Origin: JAVWMQ01 sp036646055
GTDB lineage: Bacteria; Bacillota; Clostridia; Peptostreptococcales; Anaerovoracaceae
Direction of reading: 5' to 3'
Length of the DNA: 64,000 bases
NCBI GenBank assembly: GCA_036646055.1
Contig: JAVXMY010000002.1
Coordinates: 248,001-312,000 of the forward strand
A program made the position numbers and the translations under genes. Positions within the stretch are counted from its first letter, which is position 1, and the number at the start of each line of letters is the position of its first letter. Positions 8,856 to 15,771 of the stretch are shown piece after piece. The notes below the pieces were generated by a model. That model was given only the letters and a program-made list of their open reading frames with translations, was not told the origin of the DNA and did no database searches.

Positions 8856-9902
8856 CTAATATTTCTTCAAAATTTTACCCAAAGTATCTACATACTTATC
8901 CCGAACATGGGCTGGCTCTAGCACCTTAACCGTCTCACCAAACTGGAGAAGCAAGTAGTAAAGACCTTGGTTTTCTGAGGTTTCAATAGTTACAATTGCC
9001 TTAAACTGGGAATTAGAATCTAGTACACCACTACCCTTAACCTTATCTATCCTAATAATATTATCGCCAAACTCATCATACATGTAGTCAATTTTAGATG
9101 TATCAATTTCAAGTTTAAGGAAGATTTTTTTGTCGCTCCCAAAGTTATGAATTGATCCTCCCACGAAATCTTTAATAATGGATTCATAATCTGATCCAAG
9201 TAGCTGCTCTGGGCCTTTAATTTCCATATCATCTAAAATCACAACACCCTTAATCTTATCCAACCTATAATAACTTAAGTTACTGTAACCTTCATAGTTA
9301 CAAATTAAATAATATGTATCCTTGTTCCACATTAGTTGGTACGGATTAACCAAATACTCTCTACCATCTTTTCTCGGCACAAGGTCAAGATTCTCATTGA
9401 GGAAACAGTACTGGAATGAGACTTTTTTGCCCCTGTTTATAGCTTCCAAAAGCACATCAATATTAACCTGGGTCAACTTATTTTTGGTTTTACTATGAAC
9501 CATGTCAACCGTTGCATCTTTAATGGCTATCTTTTTGTACTCTGAAGTAGTTTCAAGAAGACGGCTTATTAAACTTACGCTGACACTGTGTCTTAAAAAC
9601 TTGGCCTGGGCTACAGCATCAACTAGAACCTTGATTTCCCAATCTTCAAACTGGTGAGAAGCCATATAGCACCCTAACTTATTGTCCTGGCAAAAAACTA
9701 TGTCGGCACCTGTTTCCATAAGTAGACGAAGGTCTCTCCCAACGGAGCGTCTCTCTAGCTGAATGTTGTAATCACTGTATAAGCTTTCACAAATTCTGTT
9801 GGCTGTAATTGGGTGATCCTCATCAGTATTTTTGAGAATATCTATTATATGAAGGAAGGCTTTTTTGTTTTTGCTTATTTTAGATTCAGTTGTCTGGCTC
9901 AT
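8856..9902 (-). CDS. WYL domain transcriptional regulator
   Basis: A 348-residue regulator with an N-terminal winged helix (residues about 10-75: FLHIIDILKNTDEDHPITANRI...RRSVGRDLRLLMETG) and a C-terminal WYL domain. The WYL domain is seen in PYQLMWNKDTYYLICNYEGYSNLSYYRLDKIKG, here with N-K-D-T-Y-Y in place of the consensus W-Y-L triad's spacing. WYL regulators sense small ligands or nucleic acids. The ATG is preceded by GAGGTAAAAT. The gene is divergent from a 51-aa gene whose promoter region adjoins its own, so it may regulate that gene as well as itself. Confidence 0.87.
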   Translation of the reverse strand: MSQTTESKISKNKKAFLHIIDILKNTDEDHPITANRICESLYSDYNIQLERRSVGRDLRLLMETGADIVFCQDNKLGCYMASHQFEDWEIKVLVDAVAQAKFLRHSVSVSLISRLLETTSEYKKIAIKDATVDMVHSKTKNKLTQVNIDVLLEAINRGKKVSFQYCFLNENLDLVPRKDGREYLVNPYQLMWNKDTYYLICNYEGYSNLSYYRLDKIKGVVILDDMEIKGPEQLLGSDYESIIKDFVGGSIHNFGSDKKIFLKLEIDTSKIDYMYDEFGDNIIRIDKVKGSGVLDSNSQFKAIVTIETSENQGLYYLLLQFGETVKVLEPAHVRDKYVDTLGKILKKY

Positions 9903-9951
9903 ATTTTACCTCATCTCTCTTAGCTGCTTTTTAACTTTTTTGATATATTTT

Positions 9952-9981
9952 ATTATATCACAGCACATGTCACTTAAACAA
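9952..9981 (-). promoter_or_regulatory. Promoter of the WYL regulator
   Basis: On the minus strand TTGTTT (9976-9981) and TATAAT (9952-9957) are 18 bp apart, about 50 nt before the start codon. Confidence 0.6.
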
Positions 9982-9983
9982 GA

Positions 9984-10012
9984 CAGGTTATCCCTTCAAT
10001 CTAACCTATAAT
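9984..10012 (+). promoter_or_regulatory. Candidate promoter of the 51-aa gene
   Basis: TATAAT at 10007-10012 is clear. The -35 (CAGGTT, 9984-9989, 17 bp spacing) is poor, which suits an activated promoter. It lies 3 bp from the -35 of the divergent WYL gene. The leader to the ATG is about 95 nt and contains a small hairpin (TTAACT...AGTTAA). Confidence 0.45.
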
Positions 10013-10109
10013 AAGATTAACAAAAGAACAGAACTAGAATTTAAACTAGAAAACTTATATATTGTTAACTGGCAAAGGCTAGTTAAGTGAATTTGAAAGG
10101 AGAACAATT

Positions 10110-10265
10110 ATGTTTAACGAAATTTTTGATATTATGGATGGTAGAGAAGCAAGAAAATACTGGTACGAAGTACAGTTACAACAAAAAAATGAAGGCGGAG
10201 AATATGACCCAGCAATTGATAATCACAGTTGGGTTCGCCAGTACCTACTAGGTATTTGTGACTAA
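10110..10265 (+). CDS. Small protein of unknown function, 51 residues
   Basis: ATG at 10110 follows a strong GAAAGGAG site at 7 nt, and the frame runs 51 codons to TAA at 10263-10265. The peptide starts MFNEIFDIMDGREARKYWYE and ends QYLLGICD. It is acidic and aromatic (three Tyr, two Trp), soluble, with a single Cys next to the last residue, no signal peptide and no membrane helix. I recognise no family. The strong ribosome site, divergent WYL regulator and lack of any overlapping gene support it as real. It precedes the alarmone synthetase by 96 nt on the same strand but the latter seems to have its own promoter. Confidence 0.72.
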   Translation: MFNEIFDIMDGREARKYWYEVQLQQKNEGGEYDPAIDNHSWVRQYLLGICD

Positions 10266-10330
10266 TCCTTTGGCCAATATCTATATGACTGTACTCTTAT
10301 TTTTTATCCCTAGTCTTTTTTATGGGTAAA

Positions 10331-10339
10331 TGTTATACT
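10331..10339 (+). promoter_or_regulatory. Extended -10 promoter of the alarmone synthetase gene
   Basis: TGTTATACT is an extended -10 element; no good -35 is seen. The start site would fall just before the GAAGGAGG ribosome site, giving a leader of only about 15 nt. Confidence 0.5.
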
Positions 10340-10361
10340 ATTTGAAGGAGGATTATACTCA

Positions 10362-11021
10362 ATGATCATAGAAAGAACCGAAGATTTCAAGTTAGATTTT
10401 AAGACTGTTCCAAGGGAACTAATTGATCCAAATGGCAGTTTACAATCTTTTTACGAAATCCGACATTTATACCATTCAGCAATCAAGGAAGTTAGCACTA
10501 AACTTGAAATATTAGACAAGGAATTTCAGGTTAAACACGACTATAACCCTATTCACCATATGGAATGCCGTGTTAAATCTATTACAAGTACTTTTAACAA
10601 GGTAGTTGCTAAGGGGTACAAAATCAATACTGAAGGTATCAAAAAAATTACCGATATTGCGGGAATCCGTGTTATATGCAAATATATCGACGATATTTAT
10701 CACATTGCTAATTTACTTTTACAACAAAACGACGTAGAATTAATCAGAGAATCTGACTACATTAAAAATCCAAAGCCAAGTGGCTACAGAAGTTTACACT
10801 ATGTAGTATTAGTTCCTGTATTTCTTTCCGACAGAGTTGAAAAAGTTCCAGTAGAAATTCAGATCAGAACAATCGTTATGGATACTTGGGCTAGCTTAGA
10901 ACACGAATTAAGATATAAATCTAACGATGCTGTGCCAGAAGAAGCAATTGCAGAGTTACAAAAATGCGCCTACGATATGTGGAATATTGACAATTTGATG
11001 CAAAAATTACATAAAAGATAA
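10362..11021 (+). CDS. Small alarmone synthetase (RelQ/YjbM-type GTP pyrophosphokinase)
   Basis: A 219-residue RelA/SpoT synthetase domain with no HD hydrolase, TGS or ACT domains, so a stand-alone SAS that makes (p)ppGpp by moving pyrophosphate from ATP to GDP or GTP. Diagnostic segments are KITDIAGIRVICKYIDDIY (residues about 96-114), KNPKPSGYRSLHYVV (G-loop with the substrate-stacking Tyr, about 133-147) and VPVEIQIRTIVMDTWASLEHELRYK (about 160-184, with the catalytic E-x-Q-I-R-T). GAAGGAGG precedes the ATG. The gene is monocistronic and ended by a strong hairpin. Confidence 0.92.
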   Translation: MIIERTEDFKLDFKTVPRELIDPNGSLQSFYEIRHLYHSAIKEVSTKLEILDKEFQVKHDYNPIHHMECRVKSITSTFNKVVAKGYKINTEGIKKITDIAGIRVICKYIDDIYHIANLLLQQNDVELIRESDYIKNPKPSGYRSLHYVVLVPVFLSDRVEKVPVEIQIRTIVMDTWASLEHELRYKSNDAVPEEAIAELQKCAYDMWNIDNLMQKLHKR

Positions 11022-11026
11022 CACAA

Positions 11027-11059
11027 AAAACTGAATGGAGAATTTCTCCATTCAGTTTT
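11027..11059. terminator. Bidirectional intrinsic terminator
   Basis: A 16-bp inverted repeat AAAACTGAATGGAGAA / TTCTCCATTCAGTTTT serves both the alarmone synthetase and the convergent plsC gene. Confidence 0.9.
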
Positions 11060-11064
11060 GCTTT

Positions 11065-11799
11065 TTATTTAATTAATTCCTGGTGTCCATTATAAATAAT
11101 TTTATAAATCTTCTCATGAAGTTCTTTTTGTTGCTGTTTATCTAAGCCCTTAGTTGAAATTGCAGGATGTACTAAAACCTTAATATCTGCTGGAGTTAAA
11201 ACTCCATTTTCTTCAAAGATTTTGTAAGTTCCTTCTATAGATATTGGAATTACAGGAACTTCCGGTTTAGTTGCAAGCTTCATTGAGCCTTTTTTGAACT
11301 CTCCCATTTCAGCCCCTCTACTTCTAGTTCCCTCTGGGAATATCATAAGGGAGAAGCCTTCTTCAATTAGTTTAACGCCTTCATTTATAGCCCTAAGAGC
11401 TTCTCTTGGGTCATCTCTTTTAATCATTACACTTCGAACTCTTTCAATCCATTTGCCGTAAAGTGGCAACTGGTGAAGTTCTTCTTTGGCAATGTATCCA
11501 AACTGAATTGTATCTAGTGCTGCACATAGTGCAATAATATCTGCATATCCTTGGTGGTTGCACATATAAACAACTGGCCCTTCCTTTGGAAGGTTCTCTT
11601 TTCCCTTTACTTCAAGAGTACAGCCTGTAATTTCAAGAAACTTAGTTCCCCAAGTTGACATTGCAAGTCTAATGTTTTCTCTTTCAACTTCATTATTGCC
11701 TTCCACTCTTGCCTTTGCAATATTCTTCTTATATTTATTAAGGAATTTCAATGCGTATACCGCCTTAATTACTGACGGAATATTTCTAATTATCTTCAT
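11065..11799 (-). CDS. plsC: 1-acyl-sn-glycerol-3-phosphate acyltransferase (PlsC family)
   Basis: The 244-residue enzyme acylates lysophosphatidic acid to phosphatidic acid at the inner face of the membrane. The acyltransferase motifs are intact: NHQGYADI (H-x4-D motif I, residues about 81-88), a motif II region with ELHQLPLYGKWIERVRSVMIKRDD, FPEGTRSRG (motif III, about 155-163) and VPVIPISIEGT (motif IV). An N-terminal hydrophobic patch may anchor it. GAGGTATAT precedes the ATG. It stands alone between two terminators. Confidence 0.9.
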   Translation of the reverse strand: MKIIRNIPSVIKAVYALKFLNKYKKNIAKARVEGNNEVERENIRLAMSTWGTKFLEITGCTLEVKGKENLPKEGPVVYMCNHQGYADIIALCAALDTIQFGYIAKEELHQLPLYGKWIERVRSVMIKRDDPREALRAINEGVKLIEEGFSLMIFPEGTRSRGAEMGEFKKGSMKLATKPEVPVIPISIEGTYKIFEENGVLTPADIKVLVHPAISTKGLDKQQQKELHEKIYKIIYNGHQELIK

Positions 11800-11895
11800 A
11801 TATACCTCATACTATTTTTAATCTTATTCAACCCTATTATTATACCTTTTGATGGAGAATTTGGCAACTGAAAATAAAAGCCTACCAGTAAACAC

Positions 11896-11928
11896 AAAAA
11901 AGAACTTCCAATTTGGAAGTTCTTTTTT
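11896..11928 (-). terminator. Terminator of the rplM-rpsI operon
   Basis: AAAAAGAACTTCCA / TGGAAGTTCTTTTT (11897-11910 with 11914-11927) is a strong hairpin with T/A tracts on both sides. It lies between rpsI and plsC, both on the minus strand. Confidence 0.88.
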
Positions 11929-11984
11929 TGAATCCCCGAAGGGAATATTGCCATTGCTTGTAAGCATCCAAACCCAATGAGTAA

Positions 11985-12380
11985 TTATCTCTTTGAGAAC
12001 TGGCTTGCCTTTCTCGCTTTTTTAAGACCGTATTTCTTTCTTTCCTTCATTCTAGCATCTCTAGTTAGGAAACCAGCAGCCTTAAGTGGTGCTCTGAAGC
12101 TTTCTGCATCAGCAACACAAAGAGCTCTTGCAACTCCGTGTCTTAATGCTCCAGCCTGTCCTGTTGTTCCGCCACCATATACAGTTGCGATAACATCAAA
12201 CTTACCTTCACATCCAGCGATCTCAAAAGGTCTCTTTACTTCTCTCTTGATAATTTCAAGTGCGAAGTAATCTTCTAATGATTTCTTGTTAACGATGATA
12301 TTTCCATTGCCAGGGATTAATCTAACTCTAGCAACAGAAGATTTTCTTCTGCCTGTTCCGCAGTACTGAATCTTTGCCAT
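11985..12380 (-). CDS. rpsI: 30S ribosomal protein S9
   Basis: The 131-residue protein opens MAKIQYCGTGRRKSSVARVRLIPG and ends KKARKASQFSKR, the classic S9 start and the C-terminal SKR tail that reaches the P-site tRNA. GGTTGQAGALRHGVARAL (about 70-87) is the conserved core. The start is preceded by GGGAGGAA. It follows rplM by 16 nt in the universal L13-S9 order. Confidence 0.98.
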   Translation of the reverse strand: MAKIQYCGTGRRKSSVARVRLIPGNGNIIVNKKSLEDYFALEIIKREVKRPFEIAGCEGKFDVIATVYGGGTTGQAGALRHGVARALCVADAESFRAPLKAAGFLTRDARMKERKKYGLKKARKASQFSKR

Positions 12381-12396
12381 TTGTTATTCCTCCCTC

Positions 12397-12825
12397 TTAA
12401 ATATCCATTACTTCTGGTTTCTGAGCTGCGTGATCATGTTCAGCACCTGCATAAACCTTAAGTTTCTTAAACATCTGTCTTCCTAGTTTACCCTTTGGCA
12501 TCATACCTCTAACAGCATGTCTAACTACTTCAGTTGGATGTTTTTCCATTAACTGTTCAAAAGTCATTTCTCTTAAGCCACCTGGATATCCAGTATGTCT
12601 CTTGTAGATCTTTTCTTTTCTTTTCTTACCTGTTACTTCAACTTTGTCAGCGTTAATAACGATAACATAGTCTCCACAGTCAACGTGTGGTGTGTAAATT
12701 GGTTTTTTCTTTCCTCTTAGAGTTGCAGCAATTTCAGTTGCTAAACGACCTAAAGTTTTTCCTTCAGCGTCAACAACGAACCACTTGTGCTCAACTTCTT
12801 GAGGCTTTGCGATAAATGATTTCAT
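12397..12825 (-). CDS. rplM: 50S ribosomal protein L13
   Basis: With the start at 12825 (MKSFIAKPQEVEHKW) the protein has 142 residues, exactly the L13 length; AAAGGATTACGAGAA precedes it. The same frame is open upstream to 13020, but that stretch is the leader and resembles nothing. Family marks: VVDAEGKTLGRLATEIA, YTPHVDCGDYVIVINADKV, KIYKRHTGYPGGL and VRGMMPKGKLGR. First gene of the rplM-rpsI operon. Confidence 0.97.
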   Translation of the reverse strand: MKSFIAKPQEVEHKWFVVDAEGKTLGRLATEIAATLRGKKKPIYTPHVDCGDYVIVINADKVEVTGKKRKEKIYKRHTGYPGGLREMTFEQLMEKHPTEVVRHAVRGMMPKGKLGRQMFKKLKVYAGAEHDHAAQKPEVMDI

Positions 12826-13020
12826 TTCTCGTAATCCTTTCTTCCTACTAGAATCTTGCGATTTTGTTCGGATGCGTCTACTCAGATTTACTTTGTGCAA
12901 ATCGTTTTCGATGCTACTAATTAACTTTAGTTGCGAGTCCCGGACGGATTCCCATCCTGTGCTCTTATAGTAAAAGCCCAAAGGCAAATACATCAAAACT
13001 AGGCCACTTAAACGTGACAC
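12826..13020 (-). promoter_or_regulatory. Leader of the rplM-rpsI operon, possible L13 autoregulatory RNA
   Basis: About 195 nt separate the promoter from rplM. In other Firmicutes the corresponding leader carries an L13-binding structure. The stretch is GC-richer than its surroundings (for example ATGGGAATCCGTCCGGGACT, which can pair GGGA/TCCG segments), consistent with a folded RNA. I could not confirm a match to the known L13 leader fold by eye. Confidence 0.4.
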
Positions 13021-13026
13021 CCAATT

Positions 13027-13054
13027 ATTATACCACTATTGCAGTACAAGTCAA
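13027..13054 (-). promoter_or_regulatory. Promoter of rplM-rpsI
   Basis: On the minus strand TTGACT (13049-13054), 16 bp, then TATAAT (13027-13032) with an extended TGG before it. A near-consensus strong promoter as expected for ribosomal genes. Confidence 0.85.
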
Positions 13055-13091
13055 CATCTTTCAACCTTTTTTCTTAGTTTTTTCTACTATC

Positions 13092-14015
13092 TTAAAATGT
13101 TTCGTTTATGTAGTCTTCTGCAAACTTAACTGCAACAGCTCCGTCTGACGCCGCCGTTACAACCTGTCTAACAGGTTTCGTTCTAAGGTCACCAACTGCG
13201 AAAACGCCGGCTGCACTGGTTTTGGTACTTTCGTCAGCAATTATATAACCTACTCTATCTAAATCAAGTTGGTCTGCAAATATTTCCGTATTGGGAACCC
13301 TACCAACAGCAACAAAAATTCCATCAAGTTGAATTTCCCTAGTTGATCCATCATTTACATCTTCCACAACAATTCCTGTAACCCTTTTGTCTGCCTTAAT
13401 TTCCTTAATTTTTGAATTCCAAACATACTCAAGATTGTCAGCAGCATCAAGTGGCTTCATATAACTTTTAGTTGCACGAAGTGAATCTCTTCTATGAATC
13501 ATATAAACCTTCTTACATAGCTTAGTTAATAAAACAGCATCTCCTGCCGCTGAGTTTCCACCGCCAATTACTGCAACAGTTTTATCTTTATACATTGCCC
13601 CATCACATGTGGCACAGTAAGCTACACCTCTATTAATTAGACCTTCTTCTTCAGGCAGCCCAAGTTTTCTTGGTGCTGCCCCTGTTGAAACTACAACAGT
13701 TTTGGCCTTGTACTGGTTTTCATATCCGTAAATAGTTTTAATATCACAGCAAAAATCCACCTTTTCTACTTGGTCAAAAACAGTTTCTGCTCCAGCTTCA
13801 TCAGCTCCAGCCTTCATTCTTTCCCCTAACTCGTATCCATCAATTCCCTTATCAAAACCTGGGTAGTTATCAATTTGAGTTGTGGTAGCCATCTGACCGC
13901 CTGGTGAAAGTTTTTCAATAATTAAAGTGTCTAGACCAGCCCTAGCTCCATAAAGTGCAGCTGTGTATCCACCTGGGCCACCCCCAATTATTATCATATC
14001 GTATACTTTAGACAT
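13092..14015 (-). CDS. trxB: Thioredoxin reductase
   Basis: A 307-residue flavoprotein that reduces thioredoxin with NADPH. Visible are the FAD dinucleotide fold (IIIGGGPGGYTAALYGARAG, residues 8-27), GQMATTTQIDNYPG, the redox-active CATC (near residue 137), the NADPH fold VAVIGGGNSAAGDA, and the C-terminal FAVGDLRTKPVRQVVTAASDG. The length is standard. TAGGAGGCGGAT precedes the ATG. It lies 25 nt after trxA in the same operon, the natural electron-transfer pair. Confidence 0.96.
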   Translation of the reverse strand: MSKVYDMIIIGGGPGGYTAALYGARAGLDTLIIEKLSPGGQMATTTQIDNYPGFDKGIDGYELGERMKAGADEAGAETVFDQVEKVDFCCDIKTIYGYENQYKAKTVVVSTGAAPRKLGLPEEEGLINRGVAYCATCDGAMYKDKTVAVIGGGNSAAGDAVLLTKLCKKVYMIHRRDSLRATKSYMKPLDAADNLEYVWNSKIKEIKADKRVTGIVVEDVNDGSTREIQLDGIFVAVGRVPNTEIFADQLDLDRVGYIIADESTKTSAAGVFAVGDLRTKPVRQVVTAASDGAVAVKFAEDYINETF

Positions 14016-14040
14016 ATCCGCCTCCTATGAAATCAAAAAC

Positions 14041-14367
14041 CTATTTTTCGATTCCTCTTTCCTTAAGCCATTTAGCAATTGCAACCTTAGATGGTGGGTT
14101 AACTAAAACCTCACTAACGGCTTCATCTTTAAATAAAATCATTGAAGGAATAGTTTCAATTTCAAAAGCCTCTGCAAGTGCAGGTTCCTTATCTATATCA
14201 ACCTTAGCAACAATTACATTACCTTCATAGTCGTCGGCAATCATATCAACTGTTGGACCAAGACGCTTGCAATACGTACACCAAGGTGCCCAAAACTCAA
14301 CCAATACCGGCATACTTTCTGACCTTAATTTTTCAAATTTATCTTTTGTAATATCCATAGCTTTCAT
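14041..14367 (-). CDS. trxA: Thioredoxin
   Basis: From the ATG at 14367 (MKAMDITKDKF; GGAGG at 5 nt) the product is 108 residues, a normal thioredoxin. The active site is WAPWCTYCK (Cys30 and Cys33; the dipeptide is TY rather than the usual GP), followed by VAKVDIDKEPALAEAFEI and the cis-proline segment IETIPSMILF. The same frame extends upstream without stop; another AGGAGG with a GTG at 14484 would give an N-terminal extension of 39 residues. I prefer the short form because of length and ribosome site. Reduced by the adjacent TrxB. Confidence 0.9.
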   Translation of the reverse strand: MKAMDITKDKFEKLRSESMPVLVEFWAPWCTYCKRLGPTVDMIADDYEGNVIVAKVDIDKEPALAEAFEIETIPSMILFKDEAVSEVLVNPPSKVAIAKWLKERGIEK

Positions 14368-14513
14368 AATAGCCTCCAATCTTTCGTCTCTAAATTCTAA
14401 ATCATAAGTTAAATTAACTCCTGTTATATTCTTTATATACCTTGCAACTGGTCTTGTCAAACCACAAAACTTCGCATATTTCACGAATCTTTTCACCCTC
14501 CTAAAATGAGTAA

Positions 14514-14542
14514 ATACTAACTTAAACCAGTATTTTTTGCAA
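14514..14542 (-). promoter_or_regulatory. Promoter of trxA-trxB
   Basis: On the minus strand TTGCAA (14537-14542), 17 bp, TAGTAT (14514-14519), overlapping the end of the upstream terminator. An AGGAGG at 14497-14502 lies about 10 nt after the likely start of transcription. Confidence 0.6.
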
Positions 14543-14575
14543 AAAAATCTGAATGCAGATAATTCTACATTCAGT
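14541..14575 (-). terminator. Terminator of rpsF-ssb-rpsR
   Basis: On the minus strand CTGAATGTAGA and TCTGCATTCAG pair and are followed by seven T. It lies 52 nt after rpsR. Confidence 0.85.
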
Positions 14576-14626
14576 TTCTTATTTTTCTTATTAAATGCAT
14601 ATTGCACTTATACAAGCTGTCTTAAA

Positions 14627-14863
14627 TTAGTCAGCATCGTATGGTAGTAATGCAACAATTCTTGCTCTCTTGATTGCAGTAGTCACTGCTCTCTGATGTA
14701 AAGCGCAAGTTCCTGTAACTCTCTTAGGTAAAATCTTACCTCTTTCAGTTACATATTTCTTTAATTTATCAACGTCTTTGTAATCGATAGTTTCAGCTTT
14801 GTCTGCGCAGAACTGGCAAACTTTTTTCTTTCTGAAACCGCCACCACGTCTTTTATCCATCAT
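14627..14863 (-). CDS. rpsR: 30S ribosomal protein S18 (zinc-ligand form)
   Basis: A 78-residue S18: RRGGGFRKKKVCQFC, DYKDVDKLKKYVTERGKILP and HQRAVTTAIKRARIVALLPY are typical. Cys16, Cys19, Cys53 and His56 form the zinc-ligand set of the C+ version of S18. Last gene of the conserved rpsF-ssb-rpsR operon. A second ATG one codon later cannot be excluded as the start. Confidence 0.97.
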   Translation of the reverse strand: MMDKRRGGGFRKKKVCQFCADKAETIDYKDVDKLKKYVTERGKILPKRVTGTCALHQRAVTTAIKRARIVALLPYDAD

Positions 14864-14884
14864 GACCTGTTCTCCTTTCCTATC

Positions 14885-15307
14885 TTAAAATGGTATGTCC
14901 TCGTCTTCAATTGCCTGGAAACCCTCTGGAATTCCAACTGGTTCACCAGTAGCAAATGTATCAGTGCTGCCGCCACCAGTAGCTGGTGCACTTGCAGAAC
15001 CTAAGAACTCTACTCTGTCGGCAATAACTTCAGTAGTGTATACCTTATTGCCATCTTTGTTGACATAGCTTCCAGTCTGAATTCGACCTTGTACGCCAAC
15101 CTGTCTTCCCTTCTGTAAGAATCTTTCACAGTTTTCAGCCTGTTTACCAAATACTACGATATTCGGGAAATCCGCTCCACGACTTTCGCCGTTTCTGTCT
15201 TTACCTCTATCAATAGCAATGCTAAATCTAGCAATAGCCATCTGGCTCTCTGTGTATCTAACTTCAGGATCTCTTGTTAATCTTCCGATTAATGTTACAA
15301 CGTTCAT
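14885..15307 (-). CDS. ssb: Single-stranded DNA-binding protein
   Basis: The 140-residue protein has an N-terminal OB fold (MNVVTLIGRLTRDPEVRYTE, RFSIAIDRG, FGKQAENCERFLQKGRQVGVQGRI) and a short glycine-rich linker ending in the acidic tip AIEDEDIPF that recruits replication and repair proteins. Located between rpsF and rpsR as in most Firmicutes. AGGAGGTCGCT precedes the ATG. Confidence 0.97.
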   Translation of the reverse strand: MNVVTLIGRLTRDPEVRYTESQMAIARFSIAIDRGKDRNGESRGADFPNIVVFGKQAENCERFLQKGRQVGVQGRIQTGSYVNKDGNKVYTTEVIADRVEFLGSASAPATGGGSTDTFATGEPVGIPEGFQAIEDEDIPF

Positions 15308-15316
15308 AGCGACCTC

Positions 15317-15604
15317 CTATTTCTCATCTTTGTTAATGATTAAGTGTCTTACTACGTTATCAGAAATCTTAAGTCTTCTGTCTAATTCTTTTGGAAGAGC
15401 AGAGCTTGCATTGAATTCTACTACTACATAGTATCCTTCGTTCTTCTTCTGGATTGGATAAGCAAGTTTTCTCATTCCCCATACGTCTACATTAGTAACT
15501 TCTCCGTCAGCTTCAATGATACCTTTAACAGTTTCAATAGTAGCTTCCTTAACAGTGTCTTCTAAAGTAGAGTCAATGATGAACATGATTTCATATTTTG
15601 TCAT
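15317..15604 (-). CDS. rpsF: 30S ribosomal protein S6
   Basis: With the ATG at 15604 (MTKYEIMFIID) the protein has 95 residues. GGGAGGTG sits 8 nt upstream; the GTG three codons earlier overlaps that site and is rejected. DVWGMRKLAYPIQKKNEGYYVVVEFNA is the S6 core. Partner of S18, encoded two genes later. A structured leader precedes it. Confidence 0.96.
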   Translation of the reverse strand: MTKYEIMFIIDSTLEDTVKEATIETVKGIIEADGEVTNVDVWGMRKLAYPIQKKNEGYYVVVEFNASSALPKELDRRLKISDNVVRHLIINKDEK

Positions 15605-15631
15605 TATTTTCACCTCCCTGTGGACTAAATG

Positions 15632-15653
15632 GCGTTAACCTTAGTGTTAACGC
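15632..15653 (-). promoter_or_regulatory. Hairpin in the rpsF leader
   Basis: GCGTTAAC (15646-15653 side) and GTTAACGC (15632-15639 side) form a perfect 8-bp stem with a 6-nt loop, 28 nt before the rpsF start. A second, weaker hairpin (GTACGA...TCGTGC) lies just upstream. The S6:S18 complex represses its operon through a leader RNA in many bacteria; this is a candidate. Confidence 0.5.
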
Positions 15654-15771
15654 AAGGATGCACGATTAATTCGTACCTATTAATTATACAGTAATCATAT
15701 CAAAAAGCAAGTCTTTTTTTTCGGGCAAAACCCTCTCATCACACCATCCTTCCAAAGTGTACCTTTGTGGG

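Noticed and set aside
12826..13020. N-terminal extension of L13
   Set aside because: L13 is 142 residues in relatives and the extension lies in the untranslated leader.
14368..14607. N-terminal extension of thioredoxin to 188 residues
   Set aside because: The first part overlaps the rpsF-operon terminator and the trx promoter, so the full extension cannot be coding; a shorter extension is kept as a finding.
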